Assembly (NCBI GenBank): GCA_028023455.1
Contig: JAQFVV010000288.1
Location: forward strand, 744,001 to 808,000
Direction of reading: 5' to 3'
Length of the DNA stretch: 64,000 nt
Origin: Epiperipatus broadwayi
Lineage: Eukaryota > Onychophora > Udeonychophora > Euonychophora > Peripatidae
In this document: positions 10,414-24,257 of the stretch, in pieces
Position numbering within the stretch: position 1 is the stretch's first letter
Layout of the letters: each line of letters begins with the position of its first letter
The notes under the pieces: model-generated
What the model was told of the DNA's origin: nothing
Databases searched by the model: none
What the model saw: only the letters and a program-made list of their open reading frames with translations
Translations under genes and position numbers: made by a program

Positions 10414-12322
10414 ATACTTGCCTTGTTAAGTCTTTGTGCTTAAAAGACTAAATATTGACGTTTTAAAAGGCAAATAGATTATAAATATGATTATTTAAAA
10501 TCGTAATATAATAAAATTGCTATATTGAAGTAATCTAAAACGCTGGACGTTATAGATGAAGAAATTAATTCTTACCTGAATATGTTATTTATAAATGCGC
10601 AAGTAATACATGGATGTCCAAACTAAATTAAATTAAGCCAAGCATGCCAAGTTGATTAAAAAAATTCAATGTAAATAATTTATAAACTATAAATTAATTT
10701 AGAAATAATAACTTTTAAACAATATTTTATGAAGAACTGGATCCAGAAAAAGAACTTATAAACTATTTTTTTTAATTTTATTTGTTTTCTTGTTGGAACT
10801 TATTATTTTTTTTTTTAAAAAAAGAACGTTATCATTTTTTATTATAAACTTTCAAGAAACACGTGATACAACGGAACAGGAAATAGTGTTTTATTGACTT
10901 TATACGTAGGATATTTGTTAGAACTTTTATGGTAGAACAAAAGTCATCGCTGGAATCCGTAATATAAATTTTTATTTTATTTATTTAACATAAAATTTAA
11001 AATATTATTAAACTATTAAAAAGTAGGTTAGGTACATTTATTAAATAGTAACTTAAAAATAATATAATAATTAATTACATAAATTTATTTTTATAATTAA
11101 TATAACATGGAATATTTTAGTGAATGTTATGAGTATGAATGTGTATTATTTTTGTTTTCTGAAGCTGCAAATTCCGAAGACTACTGGATAGCAGAATGGA
11201 CATTATTATTATTGTGGTAAAAACATTGTATAATAATTTTGATGAATTTAATATGTTTTCTTTAGATCAACTAAATATTATGTTGTTGTGGAATGAATGT
11301 ATAGATATTTTTTAAGAAAACACATACATTATATTGGCAACGAACTTTATTAAAATATGCATAAGTTTTAATTTATAATATCAACATGATACAACATTAC
11401 GTAAGAAGCTTAGAAATAATTATATGATTCTTTCATAAATAATTTTGATATTTTATTTATGTTTAGTATTAGAATGATGTTTATTATTTATCTAAGTAAT
11501 TATTTTATTTTTGCAAGTCAGAAAAGGATTTTAAAAGTCTATATTTTTTTTTTTGTATTTTGTTTTATTAAATAAGTTAAGTTACGTTATGGGTAGAAGC
11601 TTATATTTGGATTGAAGTTTATTAAGTATAGACGATGTAGTATAGGTAATTTGGATGATGAATATTTTATTTAAAGTTGATGTTTGTTTTCCGGAAATTT
11701 TAGATAAATTTAGAGGATGTTTATAAATAAAAAAGTATTAGAAAGGATTAAAGAACCCATCAAGTAAAGTAATGATTTTTACACAGAAAAGAATCATAGA
11801 ATTTATCTAAGGTAATGCTTTATGAATTTAGAATTGATAAATAGTTTAAATAATAATATTTGAACAATAAAGATATGTAATGCATATTTGATAAAACGTA
11901 TAACAGGAATTACATTAAGTAAAATATAATTACAGTCAATTATTTGTTTTACATTACAAAGATACATTAATTTTATAAAGCTATTAAGCAATGCTAATAA
12001 TAAAGTAAATATATGATAATACATTATAAATGGTAATACTTAATTAATGTAGCTATTTAATTAGTAGAGCTTCATTGTTTACACATGCTACATAAATAGT
12101 CTTGACATATATTATTATTTGTAGTAATGGAAGTTTATTAACATTTATTTTAAATCTAAGTTTTTTGAAAAACATACTATAATATTATTAATATAGCATT
12201 TGAAGGAATGTATAATTGCTTATTAAGTACATGAATTAGTAACAGTATAAACTTCTTGTATTTGTAATTTCTTATTTTATTTTGTATTTATTTTCTTAAA
12301 TTCTAAAACTGTAAATAGTGTA

Positions 12323-12354
12323 AATAAATTTTATTTGAAGTTATTGTAAATAAA
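12323..12354 (+). terminator. Polyadenylation signals in the 5' LTR
   Basis: Two AATAAA hexamers (12323-12328, 12349-12354) followed by a GT-rich stretch (AAAAGTGTGTCGAG). The equivalent block in the 3' LTR begins near 19957. Cleavage would be expected about 15-30 bp beyond the second hexamer. Confidence 0.5.
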
Positions 12355-13276
12355 TTTGTTAATTTGTTTTAAAAGTGTGTCGAGTTTCATTATTTTTCAC
12401 CACAGCATTTTGACATCAGATGATTTGAAATAAACATAATATTTGCACAAAATGAATTTGTTATTATTATTTAGAATTGAATACCATATTTGCTTAACAT
12501 TATTTTATAAGAATTGATTGACATGAACATAAATATTACAATGGTCATAAGATGATTATAATGCACATTATAAGAATACAATATTGTTTATTGCCACAGA
12601 TTATTAAGTATAAGATTTTGATCTATTTTAAAATGAAGATACCATATGAAATAAAAGATATACATATAATTGTTTATTCATTTAATGATTGATTATATAA
12701 TAGAAATAGATGAGATTAAATTACACTCTAAGATTAGTATTATTTATTATTATTATTAAAATAAGTTAGGTGTATTTAAGTTTGATATAAAATCCCACAT
12801 CATACTTATTTACATAATTTATTATTATTTTAAAACAACTTGGAAGAACCTGAGATTATTTAATTATATTTTAAGTTAAAAGTTAGGAATTATTTTAGTA
12901 TTATTAAAGATAATTTATTTCATTTTAAAAGTCATAAGAATGCTATAGATGTAGTGGTAAGATGATAAGGTAGTGGTAGTATTCTTATGCCATTGAGACG
13001 GTATCTTGGGAGATATTGACTCAGTGTAAATCTGCTTATTACTTTGTAACTTTACTTCACAGTCTCATAATTTTATAAATACTTATTTAATTAGTATAAT
13101 CTAGAACTATATTGATTTTGATGATTGATAATAAATTTAATTAAGATATGATAATATAAAAGTATATTAAAGATAGATATGCAAATTTTAATTAAGCATA
13201 ATAATGTAACTGAGCTAGTTGTATTTTAAACTATTTTATATATCAAGAAGTAAGGGTACAAAGGGTAGGAAGATTT

Positions 13277-13340
13277 TGGCGCGCAACGTAAGAGCATGAT
13301 ATGTTAAAGGAAGATTTTGGCGCCGGCAACGTGATGGGCC
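13277..13340 (+). promoter_or_regulatory. Duplicated primer-binding-site region, tRNA-Lys type
   Basis: Sixteen bases inside the 5' LTR is TGGCGCGCAACGTA (13277-13290), and 41 bp later TGGCGCCGGCAACGTG (13318-13333). Both sit in a repeated context GGAAGATTTTGGCGC. TGGCGCC is the complement of a tRNA-Lys 3' end as used by gypsy-like elements and lentiviruses; the second copy keeps TGGCGCC intact. The offset from the LTR end and the duplication are unusual. Which copy primes is unknown. Confidence 0.6.
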
Positions 13341-14069
13341 ATTGATATGTTAGAGTTACAATTTTATCGGCCCGATAGATGGAAAAGAAAGATTTTAGTA
13401 ACTAATCATTTTAGGCTTAGATATTCAATTAAGAATTAGGATACATAATTTAGGAATAATATGTATGTTAGTAGAGTAAAATGATAGGTATAATTATTTA
13501 ATAAAAATAATGTATGTATTAAAATGTATAATTTAGGATTTAGTGGTTAGTATATTTATTAAATATAAATAGTTAGTATTTTATAACAATATTTATAATT
13601 GATTAGATGTTGATTATAAAATTAAAATAAAATTAAAATAAAAATTTTATTAGTAGAGTATTATATTTTTATGTGGTATCTGTAATATGATTATTCTTTG
13701 AAGTTAAATACTATGTTGATTTTAAGTTAATAAAACAATAAATTATAGAAATGTGGCAAATAATTATATTATAATGTGACCATATCAATTCTTGAAATAT
13801 TTTAAATGGATATTTAATATTATATATTATGTGCAAATTGTCTGTGGGTCATAGGTGTAAAAATAAATGATATGACACAATTTTGTTATTGAAATTTATA
13901 TAATTATTTAATAGTAAGTAATGTAGAGTTTTTGAGGATACTATTATATGATTAGTTGTAAAAGTGAGTTGAGTGGAGATGGGAAGGTTGATGGGGAATT
14001 GTATTTTAAAAAAGTATAAAATAATAAGTACTGCATATTGTTAGGATTGAATTTTAAAAAAATATAAAA

Positions 14070-14342
14070 ATGAATAATTGGGATAAAGATTTAGAAGTTG
14101 AAATGTCAAATTTTGTTGTAGAAGATAATAGTTGTGTGGAGAGCAAAGAAATAGAAAAATTAGCAAATTCAGAAATAGTATTGGAAAATACTCAAAATAT
14201 GGATATTGAAGTAGAGGAGGAGGAAGAGATAATTTTTAAAACTGTAGGAAAAGAAGTAGTGAAAGCTAAGAAAGAAGTAGAGAACTTTTCAATGGCTGAT
14301 TTTATGAAATATTTGAGAATTAATGATTGTCTAAAGTATTAA
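14070..14342 (+). CDS. Acidic N-terminal Gag-like frame (90 codons)
   Basis: The frame begins at ATG 14070 and ends at TAA 14340-14342. It is strongly acidic (IEVEEEEEIIF) and ends with a short hydrophobic patch (FSMADFMKYLRIN). The next frame, 14396-15610, starts 53 bp downstream in a different register. The DNA in between can be read as more of the same charged Lys/Glu repeat (MKENKS) if small indels are allowed. I therefore think the two were one Gag-like protein now broken near 14335-14395, but two separate proteins are possible. No recognised domain. Confidence 0.5.
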   Translation: MNNWDKDLEVEMSNFVVEDNSCVESKEIEKLANSEIVLENTQNMDIEVEEEEEIIFKTVGKEVVKAKKEVENFSMADFMKYLRINDCLKY

Positions 14343-14395
14343 TGAAAGAGAATAAGTCTTAAAGAAGATATGAAATTAAGGCTTTAAGAGAAGAA

Positions 14396-15610
14396 ATGAA
14401 AGAAAGGAGAATGGATAGAAATTCTTTAAAAGAAGAATATGAAAGAGGAGAAAAAGTCTTTAATATAAATATGAAAGAAGAAATGAAAGAGGAGAATAAG
14501 TCTTTAAAAGAAGAAATAAAAGAAAATGTGAAAGAGGAGAATAATAAAAATAATATTCAAGTTGAATCTATTAAAGAAAGTATTAATTCTTTTAAAGTAG
14601 AAATGAAAGAGGAGAATAATTCTATTAAAGAAGTTTTAAAGAATTGTGGAGAAGTAATAATAAATAGAATGGATAATCTAGATAGAAGATTGAGTAAACA
14701 GGGGGAAGTACTTGAATCTATAAGGTTAGACATAATAAAAAGTCATGATAAAAAAGAAGAATTTTTAAACAGAAAATTTAGAGAATTGTCAGAAAACATA
14801 ATTAAAGGTGTGAAAGAGCAAATAGAAGAATCTACTAGCCAATGGCAAGTAAAAAATAGTAAGTTAGATCAGAAAATAGAGAGTAATAATTTAAATGTAA
14901 AAGATGAAATTTATGAAGTAAAGAATGATATAAATCATATTAATGAAGAAGTTAGAAGTATTAAAGAAGAAATAGTTCAGAATAAAAAAGAGATTCCTAT
15001 AAAATCTATTAAAATAATTAATAGTAGGAATGAATTATATGAAAAAATACTGGAAAATCCCAAAGCGTATTTTACATTAACTAAAGAAATGATAGGAATG
15101 TGTAAATCCTATGAGAAGTTAGTTGGAGAAAGAACTATAGACCAAATTAATAATTTAAAGAAATATTATGTTGATGATAAAAGATTTGGGAGATTTACGA
15201 AGATAAAATCAAAATCTTCAAAGCAAAAGTATTTAGCGTTGTTAGAGCATGAATTATTAAAAATTATAGATATCAGTGGTAATAAATTTAAGAATAAACT
15301 GCAAGAAGTGATATCTAAATGTATTATTAATGATAAAAATATTCATGTACAAGCTGATATTTTAAAAGAAATATTATTTGAAGGAATTAGGAACTTAATA
15401 CCTAATGATGAAGTTATAAATGGAAAACTTAATTGGAATAAAGATTTAAGCAAGATAAAAATAAGACTTAAATATTCCCAGCATGAGAAATTTATAACAG
15501 ATTTTCTTGAGAATAATCTTAGTAAAGGTAAGAAGATAGGAAAAGTTAAGGTGAGATTTAAGAAAGGAGAAAGAAAATTAAAGTTTAGATTTAAAGAAGA
15601 AGATATATAA
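14396..15610 (+). CDS. Coiled-coil Gag-like protein of the giant-LTR element (404 codons)
   Basis: This is the only long open frame of the element. Residues 1 to about 205 are low-complexity heptad-type Lys/Glu repeats (MKEENKSLKEEIKE and similar), predicting a long coiled coil. Residues about 205-404 are a more ordinary basic region (ILENPKAYFTLTKEMIGMCK, KYLALLEHELLKIIDISG, VQADILKEILFEGIRNLIP) ending in a Lys/Arg-rich tail (RKLKFRFKEED). There is no CCHC zinc knuckle, protease or RT. Position between primer site and polypurine tract and the coiled coil suggest a structural Gag role, but no sequence motif proves it. The first ATG here is internal if the upstream frame was once continuous. 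The decayed element at 42.5-45.4 kb carries a comparable coiled-coil frame in the same position. Confidence 0.7.
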   Translation: MKERRMDRNSLKEEYERGEKVFNINMKEEMKEENKSLKEEIKENVKEENNKNNIQVESIKESINSFKVEMKEENNSIKEVLKNCGEVIINRMDNLDRRLSKQGEVLESIRLDIIKSHDKKEEFLNRKFRELSENIIKGVKEQIEESTSQWQVKNSKLDQKIESNNLNVKDEIYEVKNDINHINEEVRSIKEEIVQNKKEIPIKSIKIINSRNELYEKILENPKAYFTLTKEMIGMCKSYEKLVGERTIDQINNLKKYYVDDKRFGRFTKIKSKSSKQKYLALLEHELLKIIDISGNKFKNKLQEVISKCIINDKNIHVQADILKEILFEGIRNLIPNDEVINGKLNWNKDLSKIKIRLKYSQHEKFITDFLENNLSKGKKIGKVKVRFKKGERKLKFRFKEEDI

Positions 15611-16625
15611 TAATTAAGACAGGTAATTCTTAAAGAAGATGTGTGTTTGATAATGTGTTGGCATTATATTATTATTATTTTTTTTTTTGGGCTTTGTAAA
15701 ACAAACATAAGATATTTCTATGTTTGCAATCTTTCAAAGTAAGGGTGAAAATACCTTGATGTTAACCACACTAGATGGGGAAAAAGTGACTTATAATGCA
15801 AGGAATTTAATTCCATTTCCATCTGAGATGTGAGTTATAATTTCAAAGTGATATGAATAAATATTTTAATGTCATGTTTAAATATAATGCTTGACATAAA
15901 GAAAATAATTTATTATATAATAAATTAGCATAGTGAATAAAGTTTTAGTTGAAGAAATTTACAAAAATATGTAAATGACAGTTTAAAAGAAATAAGTTTT
16001 GTCAGAATGACTAAATAAAGGTGGAATTAGCTATTACAATAGATATTTTAAAGCAAAAAGCTAAATAATAAGGTTAGAGAGTATAAAACTCATATGTTTA
16101 AAGTACTTATAAGTGGATCTTATGAAGGATTAATGTATAATATGGTAATGATCATAAAATTGATTAATCTTAAGGGATCAGGTTAATCTCTTTAAAAGAG
16201 AAATATGTAGATTTGTTAAATAATAATCTATAAGATTGCTAATGAAATTAGCAATAAGTTATAAATAAAATACATAGAGTAGTTTAAAATATAGTATTAA
16301 CTATAATAATATGTATTTTTAGTAGCTTATGTAAAGGTGTATTTAAAAGAATTTAAATACTTGATATTTGTAGAAATATTAGAGAAATGAAAGTAACCTA
16401 ATTAAAAGATAAGGAAGAGAAGTGAAACTTAATCTATAAAGTAAAAGAAAGTCATTGTAGTTTATTTAAAAGTGTTTTCTTAGTGAAATTTAAAATGATA
16501 TTTCAATGCTTTATAAAACTTTGTGATAAAATGATTTATTATAATGTTTAGATGATAAGAAAGATAAAATTGATCAATGTGGAGTAAAGATAATAAAGAT
16601 GGATGTTAAATTTAAAATTTTATCC
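15611..16625 (+). other. Non-coding 3' part of the giant-LTR element interior
   Basis: About 1 kb between the stop codon and the polypurine tract with no open frame of note and no pol similarity. A long untranslated 3' interior is typical of non-autonomous elements. Confidence 0.6.
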
Positions 16626-16637
16626 GAAGGAGGGGAA
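16626..16637 (+). promoter_or_regulatory. Polypurine tract
   Basis: GAAGGAGGGGAA, twelve purines, two bases before the TG of the 3' LTR. This is the expected position for the plus-strand primer of reverse transcription and stands out in an AT-rich background. Confidence 0.8.
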
Positions 16638-17559
16638 TATGTGCCCTTTTGTATGGGTCACCATTTAAGTTTTGTGCTAATCTAGTAGAAAATTTTAAAT
16701 TTAAGAAGTATTTTAAAAGTGTGATGTTGACTTTGCTTGTGGTAATGTTACCATAAGTTTAATTAAAGCAATCTATGAGTATTTGATATGTGAATTGTGT
16801 TGGTATTGAGAAGATATTTAAAATGATGATGATTATGATGTAATACTGCATTAATATGTTTAATAACAAATGTTTGAAGCTAAAGTATTTAAAAGACAAG
16901 TTAAAATTAGACAAAGATATTTATTTAATTTAAAATATATGTTAAAAGTGAATAAAAATATTTTAAATTATAAGTATTTAAATTGAGATTAATATTTGAT
17001 TTTAATCATATCAAATAATTATTTTAAAATCTGATGTAATATCTTATTTATTTAAAAAATATTTATTTTAAAAATGCAATTGTTAGTTTATTTTTAGACT
17101 ATGAAGCGTTTCTTGTGTTATAAAAAAAAAAACAGATGTTAGTTAAATTTACACATGCGTGGAAGTTGTCTAATAAAGTTGCATAACTATTTTAAAAAAT
17201 CATGTTGGGAAATTTATAAATAATACGTGAGTTATCACGAGATTAAAAATAAAGATATTAATGTAGAATATTAAATCTGATTTTTAAAAATATTATTTTA
17301 AAAATATTACGTATAAAAAAGATTTAGTTTATTTTAAAATGATCTTATAAAAGTTAAGATTTAAATCAAGTGAGAAATAATATTTCAAAAGAATGTTTAA
17401 TAGATTTGAATAAACGATAAATATTGTTTTAAAAGAATTTGATAAAATATTAAATATTAAATAAGTCATTATTTTATTTTTAATAGTGTGTTGATAAATA
17501 TGTAAATAAGCAAAGTTTGATTGTTTAAACGTACCAATCAGATGAGGAGTCTCTTCCAC

Positions 17560-17567
17560 TATAAAAG
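17560..17567 (+). promoter_or_regulatory. TATA box in the 3' LTR
   Basis: Same TATAAAAG context as in the 5' LTR. It could drive transcription outward into 20.9 kb and beyond. Confidence 0.65.
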
Positions 17568-17790
17568 CTGGATTCAATTGTTGAGGAGGGCTCTCTGTAA
17601 TTAAATTTCTAAGTTAAACGTGCTATTGAGAAAATAGCCAAGTAAATTTATAAACGCTCTTAAAATCAGTTGTAAAATCATAAGAGTGTTATTGAATAAT
17701 TTATAATATTTTTAAAGTAATGAATATGCAGTAGATAATTTTAATATTCCCTATTGGTCTTCTCAATATCGAAACTCAATTTACGTACAA

Positions 17791-18000
17791 ATGATCATGG
17801 AAACATCACGTATCGTAGAAATATATCAGAAACTTTATGCTAGAAAAGTAACAGACGCTGGATTAGTACAGAAAACTATAAGATGGAGAAAAGTAGTATT
17901 TTGGACTATAAATAGTTTTAAAGTTAAATTACTATTGTCTGTTATTAATAGATATTTTAAAGAAATAAAAATACTTCTGTGGAAAAAAAAGTATTTTTGA
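17791..18000 (+). pseudogene. Frameshifted copy of the 90-residue LTR frame
   Basis: Identical to the frame at 10141-10413 for its first 66 residues, then shifted by a two-base longer A run and stopped after 69 codons. It argues against strong selection on this copy. Confidence 0.3.
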
Positions 18001-20895
18001 CAAATTATAGAAGTAAAATGTATATCTTAAGGAAAGATATAAGAAGCAGTAGTAATTTTAAATAAATACTTGCCTTGTTAAGTCTTTGTGCTTAAAAGAC
18101 TAAATATTGACGTTTTAAAAGGCAAATAGATTATAAATATGATTATTTAAAATCGTAATATAATAAAATTGCTATATTGAAGTAATCTAAAACGCTGGAC
18201 GTTATAGATGAAGAAATTAATTCTTACCTGAATATGTTATTTATAAATGCGCAAGTAATACATGGATGTCCAAACTAAATTAAATTAAGCCAAGCAAGCC
18301 AAGTTGATTAAAATAATTCAATGATAAATAATTTATAAACTATAAATTAATTTAGAAATAATAACTTTTAAACAATATTTTATGAAGAACTGGATCCAGA
18401 AAGAACTTATAAACTATTTTTTAATTTTATTTGTTTTCTTGTTGGAACTTATTATTTTTTTTTAAAAAAGAACGTTATCATTTTTTATTATAAACTTTCA
18501 AGAAACACGTGATACAACGGAACAGGAAATAGTGTTTTATTGACTTTATACATAGGATATTTGTTAGAACTTTTATGGTAGAACAAAAGTCATCGCTGGA
18601 ATCCGTAATATAAATTTTTATTTTATTTATTTAACATAAAATTTAAAATATTATTAAACTATTAAAAAGTAGGTTAGGTACATTTATTAAATAGTAACTT
18701 AAAAATAATATAATAATTAATTACATAAATTTATTTTTATAATTAATATAACATGGAATATTTTAGTGAATGTTATGAGTATGAATGTGTATTATTTTTG
18801 TTTTCTGAAGCTGCAAATTCCGAAGACTACTGGATAGCAGAATGGACATTATTATTATTGTGGTAAAAACATTGTATAATAATTTTGATGAATTTAATAT
18901 GTTTTCTTTAGATCAACTGAATATTATGTTTTGTGGGATGAATGTATAGATATTTTTTATGAAAACACATACATTATATTGGCAACGAACTTTATTAAAA
19001 TATGCATAAGTTTTAATTTATAATATCAACATGATACAACATTACGTAAGAAGCTTAGAAATAATTATATGATTCTTTCATAAATAATTTTGATATTTTA
19101 TTTATGTTTAGTATTAGAATGATGTTTATTATTTATCTAAGTAATTATTTTATTTTTGCAAGTCAGAAAAGGATTTTAAAAGTCTATATTTTTTTTATAT
19201 TTTGTTTTATTAAATAAGTTAAGTTACGTTATGGGTAGAAGCTTATATTTGGATTGAAGTTTATTAAGTATAGACGATGTAGTATAGGTAATTTGGATGA
19301 TGAATATTTTATTTAAAGTTGATGTTTGTTTTCCGGAAATTTTAGATAAATTTAGAGGATGTTTATAAATAAAAAAGTATTAGAAAGGATTAAAGAACCC
19401 ATCAAGTAAAGTAATGATTTTTACACAGAAAAGAATCATAGAATTTATCTAAGGTAATGCTTTATGAATTTAGAATTGATAAATAGTTTAAATAATAATA
19501 TTTGAACAATAAAGATATGTAATGCATATTTGATAAAACGTATAACAGGAATTACATTAAGTAAAGTATAAGTACAGTCAATTATTTGTTTTACATTACA
19601 AAGATACATTAATTTTATAAAGCTATTAAGCAATGCTAATAATAAAGTAAATATATGATGATACATTATAAATGGTAATACTTAATTAATGTAGCTATTT
19701 AATTAGTAGAGCTTCATTGTTTACACATGCTACATAAATAATTTTGACATATATTATTATTTATAATGGAAGTTTATTAACATTTATTTTAAATCTAAGT
19801 TTTTGAAAAACATACTATAATATTATTAGTATAGTATTTGAAGAATGTATAATTGCTTGTTAAGCACATGAATTAGTAACAGTATAAACTTCTTGTATTT
19901 GTAATTTCTTATTTTATTTTGATTTATTTTCTTAAATTCTAAAACTGTAAATAGTGTAAATAAATTTTATTTGAAGTTATTGTAAATAAATTTGTTAATT
20001 TGTTTTAAAAGTGTGTCGAGTTTCATTATTTTTCACCACAGCATTTTGACATCAGATGATTTGAAATAAACATAATATTTGCACAAAATGAATTTGTTAT
20101 TATTATTTAGAATTGAATACCATATTTGCTTAACATTATTTTATAAGAATTGATTGACATGAACATAAATATTACAATGGTCATAAGATGATTATAATGC
20201 ACATTATAAGAATACAATATTGTTTATTGCCACAGATTATTAAGTATAAGATTTTGATCTATTTTAAAATGAAGATACCATATGAAATAAAAGATATACA
20301 TATAATTGTTTATTCATTTAATGATTGATTATATAATAGAAATAGATGAGATTAAATTACACTCTAAGATTAGTATTATTTATTATTATTATTAAAATAA
20401 GTTAGGTGTATTTAAGTTTGATGTAAAATCCCACATCATACTTATTTACATAAATTATTATTATTTTAAAACAGCTTAGAAGAACCTGAGATTATTTAAT
20501 TATATTTTAAGTTAAAAGTTAGGAATTATTTTAGTATTATTAAAGATAATTTATTTCATTTAAAAGTCATAAGAATGCTATAGATGTAGTGGTAAGATGA
20601 TAAGGTAGTGGTAGTATTCTTATGCCATTGAGACAGTATCTTGGAAGATATTGACTCAGTGTAAATCTGCTTATTACTTTGTAACTTTACTTCACAGTCT
20701 CATAATTTTATAAATACTTATTTAATTAGTATAATCTAGAACTATATTGATTTTGATGATTGATAATAAATTTAATTAAGATATGATAATATAAAAGTAT
20801 ATTAAAGATAGATATGCAAATTTTAATTAAGCATAATAATGTAACTGAGCTAGTTGTATTTTAAACTATTTTATATATCAAGAAGTAAGGGTACA

Positions 20896-20927
<32 letters not shown>

Positions 20928-20965
20928 TATTATATATATAGTTATATATATATATATATATATAT
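20896..20965. repeat. Interrupted (TA)n tract at the 3' side of the giant-LTR element
   Basis: TA-rich run with a few interruptions. It begins directly at the LTR end and is presumably the other half of the target microsatellite. Confidence 0.9.
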
Positions 20966-21386
20966 TGAAATGGAACAAATCCTCTCCTTACATGATAGTG
21001 ATATTGATAGGTCATCAGAGTGAGAGAGACAGCATATCTAAGATTTATAAATATATACCCTCATGTCCACTCCAATCTCATTCCTGGGAGAAGATGAATT
21101 AACATGCAAACATATATCAAAATCTCATCTCTTTTCTCAATTTTTAACTTCCATTAATCCTGAAATTTGAGCTTAGGGAGAATATATATAATATTGTATT
21201 TCAGAGTATATCAATATAACTATCTATAATGTGAGAGCATGTGAAAAAAAAGAAAATTGAATATAAAAAAGACAAACAACAGTCTTTAATTTAAAATCAT
21301 ATATTTAATAAATTTATTCACAAATATAATTTAGGCTTTAAAACATCACATGATCACTATCTTCCATGCTTGCTCATAACTGTTCT

Positions 21387-22140
21387 TAAAATTGGCAAAA
21401 CTCTCTCCATATACTACTGCCACTCTAAGCAAGACAGAATAATCAATGGATGCCAGAAGGCTTGTGCATAAAATCCCTATCTAGTGCCTACTCATCCAAT
21501 ATCCCCAAACTAGTTTCTGGCTTATGGCCTCCGTCAGTGAAGAGCCTTGGATCTGAGAGCACTGCACCTAGATCTTAGAATCTAATGCAACCCTCTAGCA
21601 CCCACCTTTTATCTCTATGTAACTACTAAACTATGAGAATAAAATTGAAAACACAGACATTTTCAATCTAAGGTCAATAGCTCATATAGTCATATGGATC
21701 TGAAATCAGCTCATCACCCATACATTTTGGTATCTTTGGCTCTTTTACAACCATAGCCACCACCTTTCTATAAGGCAGGATTGGTATTAAACCTATGGTT
21801 GTAAAAGAGCCAAAGACACCAAAATGTATGGGTGCTGAACTGAGTTCAGACCCATATGACTCATGAGCTATTGAGCTTAGATTGAAAATGTCTGTGTGGT
21901 TTCAATTTTATTCTCATAGTTTAGTAGTTATGTAGAGATAAAAGATGGGTGCTGGAGGGTTGCAGTAGATGCTAAGACCTTAGTGCAGTGCTCTCAGATC
22001 CATAAGCCAGAAACTAGTTTGGGGATATTGGATGAGTAGGTACTAGATAGGGATTTTATGCACAAGCCTTCTGGAATCTATTGATTACTCTGTCTTGCTT
22101 ACAGTGGCACTACTGTATGGAGAGAGTTTTGCCTATTTTA
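21387..22140. mobile_element. Fold-back element with 350-370-bp arms, Penelope-terminal-repeat related
   Basis: Left arm 21387-21756 and right arm 21792-22140 are reverse complements around a 35-bp loop. The right arm contains GCTGAACTGAG and TCAGACCCAT, shared with the Penelope-like unit at 6.97 kb. The left arm carries a hammerhead-like motif on the minus strand (21496-21550); the right arm has lost the core by a short deletion. No coding sequence. Confidence 0.65.
21496..21550 (-). ncRNA. Hammerhead-like motif, slightly degenerate
   Basis: Minus strand: CUGACGG (the last core A is G, with one extra A following), stem II GGC/GCC, then GAAA leading into the palindrome ACUAGU and U as cleavage nucleotide. 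Stem I forms between UUCA and UGGG, with an outer CCAA/UUGG helix. The fold is recognisable but the core is not perfect. Confidence 0.5.

Positions 22141-24257
<2,117 letters not shown>

Larger units (their letters stand above)
8986..13260 (+). repeat. 5' LTR (4,275 bp)
   Basis: TG...CA bounded direct repeat. A TATA box lies at 9911-9918 and polyadenylation signals near 12323-12354, giving a predicted U3 of about 0.95 kb, an R of about 2.4 kb and a U5 of about 0.9 kb. An R this long is exceptional. One 90-codon frame (10141-10413) lies downstream of the predicted start. Confidence 0.92.
8986..20895 (+). mobile_element. Giant-LTR, pol-less LTR retrotransposon (about 11.9 kb)
   Basis: Two direct repeats of 4,275 bp (8986-13260) and 4,256 bp (16640-20895) flank a 3.38-kb internal region. 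Each starts TGTGCCCTT and ends AAGGGTACA, an imperfect TG...CA inverted pair. TGGCGC primer sites lie just inside the 5' repeat, a polypurine tract GAAGGAGGGGAA abuts the 3' repeat, and ATAT flanks both sides. The only substantial coding capacity is a coiled-coil Gag-like frame; there is no protease, RT, RNase H or integrase. The repeats differ by scattered substitutions and small indels only, so the insertion is recent. LTRs over 4 kb with a short coding-poor interior recall LARD-type non-autonomous elements described in plants. Autonomous partner unknown. Confidence 0.92.
16640..20895 (+). repeat. 3' LTR (4,256 bp)
   Basis: Matches 8986-13260 along its whole length. Visible differences are small indels (a 4-bp difference near 17154, A-run length near 17980, about 10 bp near 19770) and scattered substitutions. 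Confidence 0.92.

Noticed and set aside
11803-12024. 73-codon hydrophobic frame on the minus strand in both LTRs (also 19445-19666)
   Set aside because: Same reasoning: conserved only because LTRs are copies; composition is what AT-rich DNA gives by chance.
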